DNA from: Sinomonas sp. P10A9 | Lineage (GTDB): Bacteria; Actinomycetota; Actinomycetes; Actinomycetales; Micrococcaceae | Length of the DNA: 64,000 bases | Assembly (NCBI RefSeq): GCF_041022165.1 | Contig: NZ_CP163302.1 | Span: forward strand, 1,922,001 to 1,986,000 | Direction: 5' to 3' | Part shown: positions 8,370 to 16,317 of the stretch, one piece after another | Position numbering within the stretch: the first letter of the stretch is position 1 | Layout of the letters: each line of letters begins with the position of its first letter | Made by a program: the position numbers and the translations under genes | Notes under the pieces: model-generated | Seen by the model: the letters and a program-made list of their open reading frames with translations, nothing else | Told to the model about the DNA's origin: nothing | Database searches by the model: none

Positions 8370-9674
8370 ATGCCCGACCGAGTGACCAGCGCGCCGTCGT
8401 CCTTGCCGCACCTGCTCTTGCCGCAGCCGTCCTTGCCACAGCCGTCCGCGGTCAGGCGCTCCGCATCAGAGCCCCTCCCACGCACAGTCTGGGCACTCCT
8501 CGGCGCCGGCGGCGCACTCGCGCTCGCGTCCGCGGCGGCGGCGTCGAGCTCGGCGCTCGCGGCGTACTTTGCCCGACGCATCATCACGCCCGAGCGGATC
8601 AAGGCAGAGGACGAGGAGGTCCTCGCCGTCCAGGGCGAGGGCTCGGCGCGCCGGGTCATCCTCCGGGCCACCGGGGAGACACGGATCGACGGCGAGTACA
8701 GCCTCTTCTTCGACCGTGGGGCCGGCCATGTCCGCCTCGGGCCCCTCGAGGACTTCACGCCCGAGGAGTCGACCGTGACGCGCCGGGTCCTCGCGGAGTA
8801 CGCGGGCGATGTCACGAAGGCGGTGCGGGCGCGCTGGAGCGGCTACGTCTTCAGCTCCCCTGCGGATGTGGGTCTCGAGTACGAGGACGTCATGCTCCCG
8901 CTGGACGTCGGTTCGGCGCCGGCCTGGCATGTTCCGGCGGCCGACCCGCGGTCGACGTGGGCCATCATGGTCCACGGCCGGGGCGCCATGAGGGGCGAAG
9001 GGCTGCGGGCCGTGACGAGCGCCCACGCGCTCGGGATGCCGAGCCTGCTCATCTCCTACCGCAACGACGGCGAGGCACCCTCGACGCCGGACGGGCGGTA
9101 CGGCCTCGGCATGACCGAGTGGCGCGACGTCGAAGTCGCGATCCAGTACGCGCTCGACGCCGGTGCGCGCGACGTCGTGCTCTTCGGCTGGTCCATGGGC
9201 GGGGCCATCAGCCTGCGCACCGCCGATTCCTCGATGCTCCGCGAGCACGTGCGCGCGCTCGTGCTCGACGCTCCGGTGGTGGACTGGGTGGATGTGCTTG
9301 CGTACCAGGCCCGTCTCAACCGCATCCCCTCGGGGGTCGGGCGGCTCGGGCAGCTCCTCCTCGGGCAGCCGTGGGGCAGACGCCTCACGGGCCTCGCCGC
9401 CCCGCTCGACTTCCGGGCCATGGACTGGGTCTCGCGCGCCGTCGAACTGCGTACCCCCACCCTCGTGCTGCACAGCGTCGACGACGACTTCGTGCCAGTG
9501 GGTCCCTCGCTCGAGCTAGCGAAGCGCAACCCAGAGATGGTCACGCTCGAGACGTTCAGGCATGCGCGGCACACGAAGGAGTGGAACGTGGACCCGGAAC
9601 GCTGGGAGACCACCGTGCGCTCGTGGCTGGCGGACGTACTCGCGCCTCGCAGGGTGCCGGGGCGCACCGAGTAG
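8370..9674 (+). CDS. Alpha/beta hydrolase
   Basis: 434 residues from ATG 8370; the frame extends upstream to 8292 but CACAAT six bases before ATG 8370 suggests the later start. A hydrophobic segment at about residues 38-62 is probably a membrane anchor. The hydrolase core begins near residue 180, with an HGRG oxyanion-type motif (VHGRGAMRGEG), nucleophile elbow GWSMGG, an acidic residue in SVDDDFVP and a catalytic His in FRHARHTKEW. It is likely a membrane-associated esterase or acyl hydrolase; the substrate is unknown. Confidence 0.8.
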   Translation: MPDRVTSAPSSLPHLLLPQPSLPQPSAVRRSASEPLPRTVWALLGAGGALALASAAAASSSALAAYFARRIITPERIKAEDEEVLAVQGEGSARRVILRATGETRIDGEYSLFFDRGAGHVRLGPLEDFTPEESTVTRRVLAEYAGDVTKAVRARWSGYVFSSPADVGLEYEDVMLPLDVGSAPAWHVPAADPRSTWAIMVHGRGAMRGEGLRAVTSAHALGMPSLLISYRNDGEAPSTPDGRYGLGMTEWRDVEVAIQYALDAGARDVVLFGWSMGGAISLRTADSSMLREHVRALVLDAPVVDWVDVLAYQARLNRIPSGVGRLGQLLLGQPWGRRLTGLAAPLDFRAMDWVSRAVELRTPTLVLHSVDDDFVPVGPSLELAKRNPEMVTLETFRHARHTKEWNVDPERWETTVRSWLADVLAPRRVPGRTE

Positions 9675-9706
9675 GGCGTTCGCCGTTGTCCAGCCGGCCG
9701 TGCCGG

Positions 9707-10222
9707 TCAGCCGGCGGTGCGCAGCCGGGCGACGACGGCGCCGGTGAGCCGCACCAAGTCCGCCGGCGCGAGCTCGATGTCGAAGCCGCGCCGCCCTCCC
9801 GAGACGAGCACCGTCTCGTGCTCGAGCGCCGAATCGTCGATGGCCGTGGGCGAGGACTGGCGCTGCCCGAGCGGTGAGATGCCGCCCCGCACGTAGCCGG
9901 TCCGGCGCTCAGCCGCAGTGGGATCGGCCATAGCCGCCTTCTTGGCCCCGAATGCGGCGGCGGCGGCCTTCAGGTCCAGGCTTCCGATCACGGGCACCAC
10001 GGCGACGCACAGCTGGCTACCGCTGCCCGACGCGACCTCGACCATGAGCGTCTTGAACACACGGGCGGGGTCCGCCCCGAGGGCCTCGGCCGCCTCGAGC
10101 CCATAGCTCACGGCCGCAGGATCGTGGGCGTACGAGCGCGCTGTGTACGCGACCCCGGCGACGTCGAGCGCCGTCGTGGCCGGCGTGCCCGGGCCCTGGG
10201 GTGCCTTGGACTTCTTAGCCAC
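9707..10222 (-). CDS. ybaK: Cys-tRNA(Pro)/aminoacyl-tRNA deacylase, YbaK/EbsC family
   Basis: 171 residues of the YbaK domain, which clears mischarged Cys-tRNA(Pro) as a trans-editing factor. The conserved substrate-pocket Lys is in VFKTLMVE and the family loop GYVRGGISPLGQ is present. ATG 10222 begins just after the stop of the SufE gene (10224), so the two form one transcript. The spacing leaves almost no room for an independent ribosome site, which suggests coupling. Confidence 0.88.
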   Translation of the reverse strand: MAKKSKAPQGPGTPATTALDVAGVAYTARSYAHDPAAVSYGLEAAEALGADPARVFKTLMVEVASGSGSQLCVAVVPVIGSLDLKAAAAAFGAKKAAMADPTAAERRTGYVRGGISPLGQRQSSPTAIDDSALEHETVLVSGGRRGFDIELAPADLVRLTGAVVARLRTAG

Positions 10223-10223
10223 G

Positions 10224-10694
10224 TCAGCCCAGAGGGCACTCTCCGCGCACCTTGCGCTTGATCCGGCCGAGCATCGCCGACATGCCGCGCATCCGCAGGG
10301 GGCTCACGAGTCGTGTGAGGCCGAGCTCCTCGGGCATGTCATCCGGGACAGCGAGGATCTCGGCGGCAGTGAGCCCGTCGAGACCCTCGTGGAGGACCGA
10401 GGCGAAGCCCCTGGTCGTGGGGGCCTCCGGTGGGGCCGAGAAGAAGAGCCGCACCACCGGACCCGCCTGCGCCGGCGTCCCCTCCGGGGCGGGCTCCGAC
10501 TCGATGGCGATGAACAGGGGAGACTGGCACTCCACGACCTGCTCCAGCATCTCTGGGTGGTCCTTGAGCCGCTCAGGGAGCTCGGGGAGAGCGCGCGAGA
10601 ACTCGAGGAGGAGCTGGAGCCGGTCGCGCTCGTCCACGGCCTGGAAGTCGCCGACGATCTCCGCCAGCGCGGTGGGAATGGTATTCGTGCTCAT
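10224..10694 (-). CDS. sufE: SufE family protein (sulfur acceptor/desulfurase activator)
   Basis: 156 residues of SufE fold. The conserved sulfur-accepting Cys lies in VVECQSPLF at about residue 55. SufE proteins take persulfide sulfur from a donor enzyme for Fe-S cluster assembly. The upstream gene on the same strand is a sulfurtransferase, so that enzyme may be the donor, as in similar actinobacterial pairs; this is inference. TAGGCT (10702-10707) ends seven bases before ATG 10694. The GGAGGGG directly against the ATG is too close to act as a normal ribosome site, so a leaderless start is likely. Confidence 0.85.
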   Translation of the reverse strand: MSTNTIPTALAEIVGDFQAVDERDRLQLLLEFSRALPELPERLKDHPEMLEQVVECQSPLFIAIESEPAPEGTPAQAGPVVRLFFSAPPEAPTTRGFASVLHEGLDGLTAAEILAVPDDMPEELGLTRLVSPLRMRGMSAMLGRIKRKVRGECPLG

Positions 10695-10711
10695 CCCCTC
10701 CAGCCTACGCG

Positions 10712-10756
10712 CAAGGCCCCACCGAACGGCGTGTGTTCGCCGTCGGCAGGGCCTTG
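10712..10756 (-). terminator. Stem-loop between the sulfurtransferase and sufE
   Basis: CAAGGCCC (10712-10719) pairs with GGGCCTTG (10749-10756), and ACGGCG (10726-10731) pairs with CGCCGT (10738-10743) inside it. It stands just upstream of the sufE -10 box and would end transcription from the sulfurtransferase. No T-tract is present. Confidence 0.55.
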
Positions 10757-10765
10757 TGTGACTCC

Positions 10766-10886
10766 GGATTGCCGCGCCTCATGGTTGGGCGGCAGGATTG
10801 CCGCGCCTCAGCTGAGCGGCCAGGCCGCCCTTTCCGCCTCCCCGATCGGGGCCGCAGGATTGCCGCGCCTCAGCTGAGCGGCCAGG
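10766..10886. repeat. Local direct repeats spanning the 3' end of the sulfurtransferase gene
   Basis: A 33-base sequence occurs exactly twice, at 10792-10824 and 10854-10886. Its first part, GGATTGCCGCGCCTCA, occurs a third time at 10766-10781. The copy at 10854-10886 contains the last codons and stop of the sulfurtransferase gene. The perfect palindromes CTCAGCTGAG (in both long copies) and CCCCGATCGGGG (10840-10851) lie here. This looks like local duplication of the gene end. Confidence 0.8.
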
Positions 10887-11784
10887 TGCCTCGCGATTCG
10901 CCCTTCACAATCGGCACGCGCACAGCGTTTCCCCACTCGGTCCACGAGCCGTCGTAGTTGCGCACGGTGTCGAAGCCAAGGAGGTACTTGAGCGCGAACC
11001 ACGTGTGGCTCGAGCGCTCGCCGATGCGGCAGTACGCCACGACGTCGTCGCCCGCCGCGAGGCCGGCCTCGCCCAGATACAGGTCCTCGAGCTCCTGGCG
11101 CGACTTGTACGTGCCGTCCTCGGCGGCCGCACGGGCCCACGGGATCGACGCCGCAGTCGGGATGTGGCCGCCGCGGAGGGCGCCCTCCTCCGGGTAGGCC
11201 GGCATGTGGGTGCGCTTGCCCGAGTACTCCTCGGGGGAGCGGACGTCGATGAGCGGCTTGCCGAGGTGCGCGAGGACGTCGTCCTTGAACGCACGGATCG
11301 GGGTGTCGTTGCGGGCGACGACGGGATAGTCGCCTCGTACGGGAGCCGGCGCCTCGGTCGTGAGCTCGCGGCCCTCTGCGATCCACTTGTCGCGGCCGCC
11401 GTCCAGGAGACGGACGTCCTCATGGCCGAACAGGGTGAACACCCAGAGCGCGTATGCGGCCCACCAGTTGGACTTGTCACCGTAGATGACCACGGTCGTG
11501 TCCCGGGAGATGCCCTTGCCGGCGAGGAGTTCGGCGAACGCCGGGCCCTCGACGTAGTCGCGCTCGACTTCGTCGTTCAGGTCCGTGTGCCAGTCGATCT
11601 TGACCGCACCGGGGATGTGGCCTGTCTCGTAGAGCAGCACGTCCTCGTCCGATTCCACGACGACGAGCCCGCCGCTCGCGGCCGCGCCGGCGGCGAGCTG
11701 CTCGGCGAGCCATTCGGTGGAGACGAGACGCTCGGGATGTGCGTAGGCGGCGAACTTCTCGCTGCTGTCGACTGGGTAGCCCAT
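10870..11784 (-). CDS. sseA: Thiosulfate/3-mercaptopyruvate sulfurtransferase (tandem rhodanese)
   Basis: 304 residues with two rhodanese domains. The C-terminal domain carries the active-site Cys in the loop CRIGERSS, typical of the actinobacterial thiosulfate sulfurtransferase. Such enzymes transfer sulfane sulfur from thiosulfate or mercaptopyruvate to cyanide or thiols. ATG 11784 is chosen because GAAAGG lies at ribosome-site distance; upstream in-frame sequence to 12063 has no family similarity. The SufE gene downstream suggests a role in supplying sulfur. The 3' end is partly duplicated (see the repeat entry). Confidence 0.9.
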   Translation of the reverse strand: MGYPVDSSEKFAAYAHPERLVSTEWLAEQLAAGAAASGGLVVVESDEDVLLYETGHIPGAVKIDWHTDLNDEVERDYVEGPAFAELLAGKGISRDTTVVIYGDKSNWWAAYALWVFTLFGHEDVRLLDGGRDKWIAEGRELTTEAPAPVRGDYPVVARNDTPIRAFKDDVLAHLGKPLIDVRSPEEYSGKRTHMPAYPEEGALRGGHIPTAASIPWARAAAEDGTYKSRQELEDLYLGEAGLAAGDDVVAYCRIGERSSHTWFALKYLLGFDTVRNYDGSWTEWGNAVRVPIVKGESRGTWPLS

Positions 11785-12074
11785 GGTGTGCCTTTCGCTC
11801 GGCTGAGCCAGGGCGCGCGGTTCGTCACGGCGGGCGTTCGCCTCCCGTGGACAGACGTCCTGGACCGCGCTCCTGAGTGGTCCCCTCAAGCGTAGCCATG
11901 GGCCGCGGCCCATGGCTCCAGCGTGGTCTCGCTGGGTGTCACGCAGCGCAACATCGGTCGTGCGCCGAGGGCCGATCGTGGCCCTGTGCCGTTGAGCACA
12001 GACCGGCCGCGTGCGGCGGTGGCCGCGATATGCTGTCCGGTGGCCCTGCGACCCCTTGACCACGGACGGATTCT

Positions 12075-13109
12075 TTGGCGACTGTCGAACACCTCACCAC
12101 CCGCACGCCTCGAGCGTCCGTCGAAGAGCTCCTGACCGGCCTGCACCCCTCATCGCGTTTCGGCGACGTCTCCTTCTCCAGCTACCGGCCGGATCCCGCC
12201 CAGCCAAGCCAGACCGCCGCAGTCAAGGCCCTCGAGGCTTTCGGCGACGGCATCACCGTCTCCAATGGCGGGCTCTTCTCCAAGCTCTTCGGCTCCAAGC
12301 CCAAGGGGCGCGCGGGCATCTACCTCGACGGCGGATTCGGCGTGGGCAAGACCCACCTCCTCGCCTCGCTGTGGCACTCAGCGCCGGGGCCCAAGGCCTT
12401 CGGCACGTTCGTGGAATACACGAACCTGGTCGGTGCCCTTTCGTTCCGCAAGACCGTGGAGGCCCTGAGCTCCTACCGGCTCGTGTGCATCGACGAGTTC
12501 GAACTCGACGATCCGGGCGATACCGTCCTGATGTCCCGGCTCATGCGCGAACTGGCCGACGCCGGCGTCAAGCTCGCGGCGACGTCGAACACGCTTCCCG
12601 GTTCTCTCGGTGAGGGCCGCTTCGCGGCCGTCGACTTCCAGCGCGAAATCCAAGTCCTGGCCGAGCAGTTCGACGTTGTCCGCATCGACGGCGAGGACTA
12701 CCGCCACCGCGGGCTTCCGGCGGCGCCGGCGCCGCTGTCCACCGGCGAGCTCGACGCCCGGATGAATGCCGAGTTCGACGGCGGGCTGGTCGCCGTCGAC
12801 GACTTCGGCGCACTCTTGAAGCATCTCGCCGGAGTCCACCCGAGCCGCTACCGCCAGCTCATCGACGGGATCGACGGGATCGTGTGGAAGGACGTCCACA
12901 CCATCGAACACCAGGCCACGGCGCTGCGCTTCGTAGTCCTCGCCGACCGGCTCTATGACAAGGACGTGCCGATTCTGGCTTCGGGCGTGCCGTTCGACCA
13001 GCTCTTCACCGCCGAGATGATGGCCGGCGGCTACATGAAGAAGTACTTCCGCGCCGTCTCGCGCCTCACTGCCCTGGCCCGCGAGGGCCAGAGCCACGAG
13101 CCCTCCTGA
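12075..13109 (+). CDS. zapE: ZapE/AFG1-like cell division ATPase
   Basis: 344 residues starting at TTG 12075; no ATG or GTG start gives a better fit. AFG1-type P-loop ATPase with Walker [12 protein letters not shown] at about residue 88, Walker [11 protein letters not shown] and a sensor region ATSNTLPG. ZapE associates with the Z ring in E. coli; mitochondrial AFG1/LACE1 relatives assist membrane protein turnover. The 290 bases upstream hold no other gene that I can support. A bidirectional terminator follows. Confidence 0.88.
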   Translation: MATVEHLTTRTPRASVEELLTGLHPSSRFGDVSFSSYRPDPAQPSQTAAVKALEAFGDGITVSNGGLFSKLFGSKPKGRAGIYLDGGFGVGKTHLLASLWHSAPGPKAFGTFVEYTNLVGALSFRKTVEALSSYRLVCIDEFELDDPGDTVLMSRLMRELADAGVKLAATSNTLPGSLGEGRFAAVDFQREIQVLAEQFDVVRIDGEDYRHRGLPAAPAPLSTGELDARMNAEFDGGLVAVDDFGALLKHLAGVHPSRYRQLIDGIDGIVWKDVHTIEHQATALRFVVLADRLYDKDVPILASGVPFDQLFTAEMMAGGYMKKYFRAVSRLTALAREGQSHEPS

Positions 13110-13122
13110 CCTCAAACGCCAA

Positions 13123-13154
13123 GTGCCGGTCCCGCCTCGCGGCGGTACCGGCAC
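13123..13154. terminator. Bidirectional terminator between zapE and the antitoxin-like gene
   Basis: GTGCCGGT (13123-13130) pairs with ACCGGCAC (13147-13154), extended inside by CCGCC pairing with GGCGG around a TCGC loop. It separates two convergent genes. Confidence 0.7.
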
Positions 13155-13264
13155 CCAGTGACGATTTCGGGCTGCTCAGGCTCCTTCGACGGCCGCCTCA
13201 GCTGGCGCGGACGGCTCCGCGACGGGCGCGGATTCGTGCGCAGGCGCGGCATCGGTCGGTGCGG

Positions 13265-13465
13265 TCACGGCGTTGCGTGACCCAAGCCTCCCACGTATTC
13301 GGAGGCGGCCTGCTGGACTCCATCGACCTGATCGGCGAGCTTTCCACCGGTCTTCTCGTCGATGAAATCACCGGCCTTCTCGATGCCGCCCTTCACAGCG
13401 TCGGCATTGCCGCCGATGAGTTCCTCAGCCTTGCCCTTGATGTCGTCGAGAAAAGACACGGCCAC
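13265..13465 (-). CDS. Small MT0933/Rv0909-like antitoxin-family protein, possibly frameshifted at its C terminus
   Basis: A 66-residue ORF starting MAVSFLDDIKGKAEEL, with the amphipathic helices and the DEKTGGK motif of the actinobacterial MT0933 antitoxin-like family (PF14013). No toxin gene is adjacent, and family members are often orphans, so toxin neutralisation is not shown. Just after a GGG run at 13281-13283 another frame continues from codon 13268 to a stop at 13176-13178. It encodes an Ala/Pro/Glu-rich tail of 31 codons (VTAPTDAAPAHESAP and so on) of the kind seen at the end of these proteins. One missing G would explain the present early stop. Confidence 0.65.
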   Translation of the reverse strand: MAVSFLDDIKGKAEELIGGNADAVKGGIEKAGDFIDEKTGGKLADQVDGVQQAASEYVGGLGHATP

Positions 13466-13662
13466 CTCCCTTCATGCCACCGGGGCCACATCGCCCCTCC
13501 TGTGGTAGATGGTAGCCACGCACCGCGCCCAATCCAACCACTGGGGCGCGAGGGGGGTTGCGCTGTCAGCGGACGGCCGGGAGCGGCGCGGCGCGTGGCC
13601 GCCGACAGGTGGGAGACTTCGGGGCGGCGGGTATGACGCGAGTTTCGTCGCCGTTGGGTCCG
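13466..13662. other. Non-coding interval between the antitoxin-like gene and the tRNA array
   Basis: No credible gene on either strand. It must hold the upstream signals of the small gene and the 3' end of the tRNA transcript, but I see no strong terminator. Confidence 0.4.
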
Positions 13663-13734
13663 TGGGCGATACTGGGATCGAACCAGTGACCTCTTCCGTG
13701 TCAGGGAAGCGCGCTACCGCTGCGCCAATCGCCC
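13663..13734 (-). tRNA. tRNA-Val(GAC), copy 1
   Basis: 72 bases with a 7-base acceptor stem GGGCGAT/ATCGCCC, discriminator A, loop CTGACAC giving anticodon GAC, and the T-loop motif TTCGATC. CCA is not encoded. It is the last gene of the minus-strand array and part of the 190-bp repeat. Confidence 0.96.
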
Positions 13735-13756
13735 GTGTTCAATTGTGAGGTTCCTG

Positions 13757-13829
<73 letters not shown>

Positions 13830-13852
13830 AGGGGGAGCGCAGGGCTCCTCCG

Positions 13853-13924
13853 TGGGCGATACTGGGATCGAACCAGTGACCTCTTCCGTGTCAGGGAAGC
13901 GCGCTACCGCTGCGCCAATCGCCC
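13853..13924 (-). tRNA. tRNA-Val(GAC), copy 2
   Basis: Identical to the copy at 13663-13734, 190 bases away, with anticodon GAC and the same flanks. Confidence 0.96.
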
Positions 13925-13946
13925 GTGTTCAATTGTGAGGTTCCTG

Positions 13947-14019
<73 letters not shown>

Positions 14020-14042
14020 AGGGGGAGCGCAGGGCTCCTCCG

Positions 14043-14114
14043 TGGGCGATACTGGGATCGAACCAGTGACCTCTTCCGTGTCAGGGAAGCGCGCTACCGC
14101 TGCGCCAATCGCCC
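14043..14114 (-). tRNA. tRNA-Val(GAC), copy 3
   Basis: Identical in the tRNA body to copies 1 and 2. The 3'-side flank is shared with the repeat, while the 5'-side flank toward tRNA-Cys is different, marking the repeat boundary. Confidence 0.96.
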
Positions 14115-14145
14115 TCACTCCCGTGAGGAAGCAGGTTGTCCACCG

Positions 14146-14216
14146 AGGTGGGGACGGGATTCGAACCCGCGTATACGGCTTTGCAGGCCGCTGCCTCGCC
14201 TCTCGGCCACCCCACC
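14146..14216 (-). tRNA. tRNA-Cys(GCA)
   Basis: 71 bases; acceptor stem GGTGGGG/CCCCACC, loop CTGCAAA giving anticodon GCA, T-loop GTTCGAATC, and discriminator U as expected for Cys. CCA is not encoded. Confidence 0.96.
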
Positions 14217-14254
14217 GTGTAGGCATCACGAAGATGCTTCGACAGTGTCCTGCG

Positions 14255-14327
<73 letters not shown>

Positions 14328-14408
14328 AGGGTGTTCCAGTGCGCTCGGCCAGAAGAGACTCCCAGGGGATCTCTTTTCCGGCTCCAAGGCGCGCTTCAAC
14401 GAGTAACG

Positions 14409-14437
14409 ACTTTATCGGACCGCTAGGCAATGCACAA
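14409..14437 (-). promoter_or_regulatory. Promoter of the Gly-Cys-Val-Gly-Val-Gly-Val tRNA operon
   Basis: Minus-strand TTGTGC (14432-14437), a 17-base spacer, then TAAAGT (14409-14414), placed about 80 bases before the first tRNA. Confidence 0.6.
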
Positions 14438-14481
14438 ATCCGCGCGGCCCCTTCTGGAAGGTCGCGATGCGCCCTCGGGAT

Positions 14482-14511
14482 TTGGCGGCCGGGGCGCTTC
14501 TGGGCTAGAGT
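14482..14511 (+). promoter_or_regulatory. Promoter of tRNA-Val(CAC)
   Basis: TTGGCG (14482-14487), 18-base spacer, TAGAGT (14506-14511), about 41 bases before the tRNA 5' end. Confidence 0.6.
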
Positions 14512-14552
14512 CGGATAGCGCCGCAGGCCGGTAGGACCGTGCTGGTGGCAGC

Positions 14553-14624
14553 GGGCGATTGGCGCAGTGGTAGCGCGCTTCGTTCACACCGAAGAGGTCA
14601 CTGGTTCGAACCCAGTATCGCCCA
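14553..14624 (+). tRNA. tRNA-Val(CAC)
   Basis: 72 bases, nearly the same body as the Val(GAC) genes but with loop TTCACAC, giving anticodon CAC for GUG codons, and with arm changes in the D and anticodon stems. It is divergent from the tRNA array and has its own promoter and terminator. Confidence 0.96.
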
Positions 14625-14630
14625 CGTTCA

Positions 14631-14668
14631 GGACCCCCGGACCGCGTCCGGGGGTCCTGTTGCTTTTC
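14631..14668 (+). terminator. Intrinsic terminator of tRNA-Val(CAC)
   Basis: GGACCCCCGGA (14631-14641) pairs perfectly with TCCGGGGGTCC around a CCGCG loop, followed by the T-rich TGTTGCTTTT. Confidence 0.9.
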
Positions 14669-14759
14669 CCAGGCCCGCCGGGCCGCGCCGGCAGGCCAGG
14701 ACTCCGGCGTCTAGCGTGCTCGTCCGTAGACTGTCGGACCGTCGTGAAAGGGTGGCCGC

Positions 14760-15620
14760 ATGACAGCCCCGGAACTCGCAGTAGCCTCCCCTGACGGGTT
14801 CGGACGCATGTACCGGCGTTCGTCCCATGAACCGCCCACCGTGCCGTCAATCACCACGGTCATCGCACAGCAGCCAGTCGAACTCGACGGCTGGCGCAGC
14901 TATATGGCGGCGAAGCACGTCGCGGACCATCCCGACCTCCGGGATGTGCTCGCGGACCCCGCGCAGATGCGCCGGCTCGTGCGGACCGCAGTGGATGCCT
15001 CCGAGGCTTATGCACGCTCCGCGGCCGAGCGCGGGGACCGGGTCCATTCCTATGGCGAGCAGCTTGCCCTGCGCGCGCTCGGGCGCCAACATCGCGTCGA
15101 GGAGACGCGGGGAGCGCTCCGGGAGCATGGGGAGGAGGGGTTTGCTGAGAGCATGGACCGCTGGTGGGAGACGTTCGAGGTCGAGCCCCTCGCGGCGGAG
15201 CTCACGGTATGGAATCACACCCTCGGCTATGCGGGCACCCTCGATCTTGTGGCACGGATCAACGGCCGCGTGTGCCTCGTGGACTACAAGACGAAGGGAA
15301 CCTCGCGCGACGGCCGAGTCAAGGCGCTCGACGACAAGGTCGCCATGCAGCTCGTCGCGGGCATGAAGGCCGAGGAGAGCCTTGTCGATGCCGAAGCCGG
15401 CACGTGGGAGCCCTGGGCCCACGGCGAGGATCCGCTGCTCATCGCTGTCGCCGTGGGGGAGACCGAGTACGCGGCCGTCCGGGTGAACCCCGACGTGCGG
15501 CGGCACCACTGGCTGACCTTCTGCCAGCTGCGGCGCGTGTGGGGGGCACGGGTTGACGCTGCGTCTGCCGGGCACACCTTGCTGCCGCTTCCCCCGCCCC
15601 CTGGCGCGTCGGCGTCGTGA
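14760..15620 (+). CDS. PD-(D/E)XK nuclease-like protein of unknown role
   Basis: 286 residues. The central part reads GYAGTLDLVARINGR then VCLVDYKTKG, the D...(D/E)xK arrangement of the RecB/Cas4-type nuclease superfamily; an upstream Glu (SYGEQLALR) may complete the site. The C terminus is a Pro-rich tail. No helicase or CRISPR gene is nearby. TAGACT (14727-14732) and GAAAGGG before ATG 14760 give plausible expression signals. It sits between tRNA-Val and def. Nuclease activity is inferred from motifs only. Confidence 0.6.
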   Translation: MTAPELAVASPDGFGRMYRRSSHEPPTVPSITTVIAQQPVELDGWRSYMAAKHVADHPDLRDVLADPAQMRRLVRTAVDASEAYARSAAERGDRVHSYGEQLALRALGRQHRVEETRGALREHGEEGFAESMDRWWETFEVEPLAAELTVWNHTLGYAGTLDLVARINGRVCLVDYKTKGTSRDGRVKALDDKVAMQLVAGMKAEESLVDAEAGTWEPWAHGEDPLLIAVAVGETEYAAVRVNPDVRRHHWLTFCQLRRVWGARVDAASAGHTLLPLPPPPGASAS

Positions 15621-15720
15621 GCCCGCCCGCCTAGACTTGAGGGGCATTCACACGGTGCCCAGCTCTTCCCGTACCCACAAGTGCTTGGTGTACGCAGTCC
15701 GCCCGAGAAAGGCATCCGCC

Positions 15721-16317
15721 ATGGCCGTCTTGCCCATCAGGATCATCGGCGACCCCGTGCTCCGCACGGTCGCGGAGCCCGTGACGGACTTCGGCCCCGT
15801 CCTCAAGCGCCTCGTCGACGACATGCTCGAGACGATGGAGGACGTCGAGGGCGCAGGCCTCGCGGCCCCACAGGTGGGCGTGAGCCAGCGGGTCTTCACC
15901 TACCAGATGGCTGGCGAGCGCGGTCATGTGGTCAATCCCGTCCTGACGCTCTCGGAGGATTTCCAGGACGATGCGATCGAAGGGTGCCTGAGCATCCCCG
16001 GCGTGGCGTTCCCCGTCCGACGCCGGGCGCGCGCCAAGGTTGCAGGGTTCGACGTCGATGGAAATCCGGTCGAGTTCGAGGCCGACGGACTGCTCGCACG
16101 CATCGCCCAGCACGAGACGGACCATCTCGACGGCGTCCTGTTCCCGGACCGGCTCGAGGGCGAAGACCGTCGGGCTGCCCTGCGGTCTATGCGGTCCATC
16201 AACTACAACTCCACGGTCGATGCGACCCTGGCCAAGCGCTCCGGCCACGTCGGCTCCGCCTTCGGGGCCGGGCCGGTGGCACCGGGAGCCTCATTCGGGG
16301 CAGGCGCCCGCACATGA
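15721..16317 (+). CDS. def: Peptide deformylase
   Basis: 198 residues from ATG 15721, preceded by GAGAAAGG. It removes the formyl group from nascent proteins. All three metal-site motifs are present: GAGLAAPQVG, EGCLSIPG and QHETDHLDG. The C terminus extends past the core with a Gly/Ala-rich tail. Its stop overlaps the fmt start (ATGA), so formylation and deformylation genes are coupled. A -10-like TAGACT at 15632-15637 would give a 5' leader of about 75 bases. Confidence 0.96.
   Translation: MAVLPIRIIGDPVLRTVAEPVTDFGPVLKRLVDDMLETMEDVEGAGLAAPQVGVSQRVFTYQMAGERGHVVNPVLTLSEDFQDDAIEGCLSIPGVAFPVRRRARAKVAGFDVDGNPVEFEADGLLARIAQHETDHLDGVLFPDRLEGEDRRAALRSMRSINYNSTVDATLAKRSGHVGSAFGAGPVAPGASFGAGART

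Noticed and set aside
10792..10886. The 33-base repeats as attL/attR of a mobile element
   Set aside because: Only 29 bases lie between the copies, with no recombinase; local duplication explains them.
14553..14624. tRNA-Val(CAC) as an integration site
   Set aside because: No integrase, no repeated tRNA 3' end downstream and no foreign-looking island; the next genes are def and fmt.
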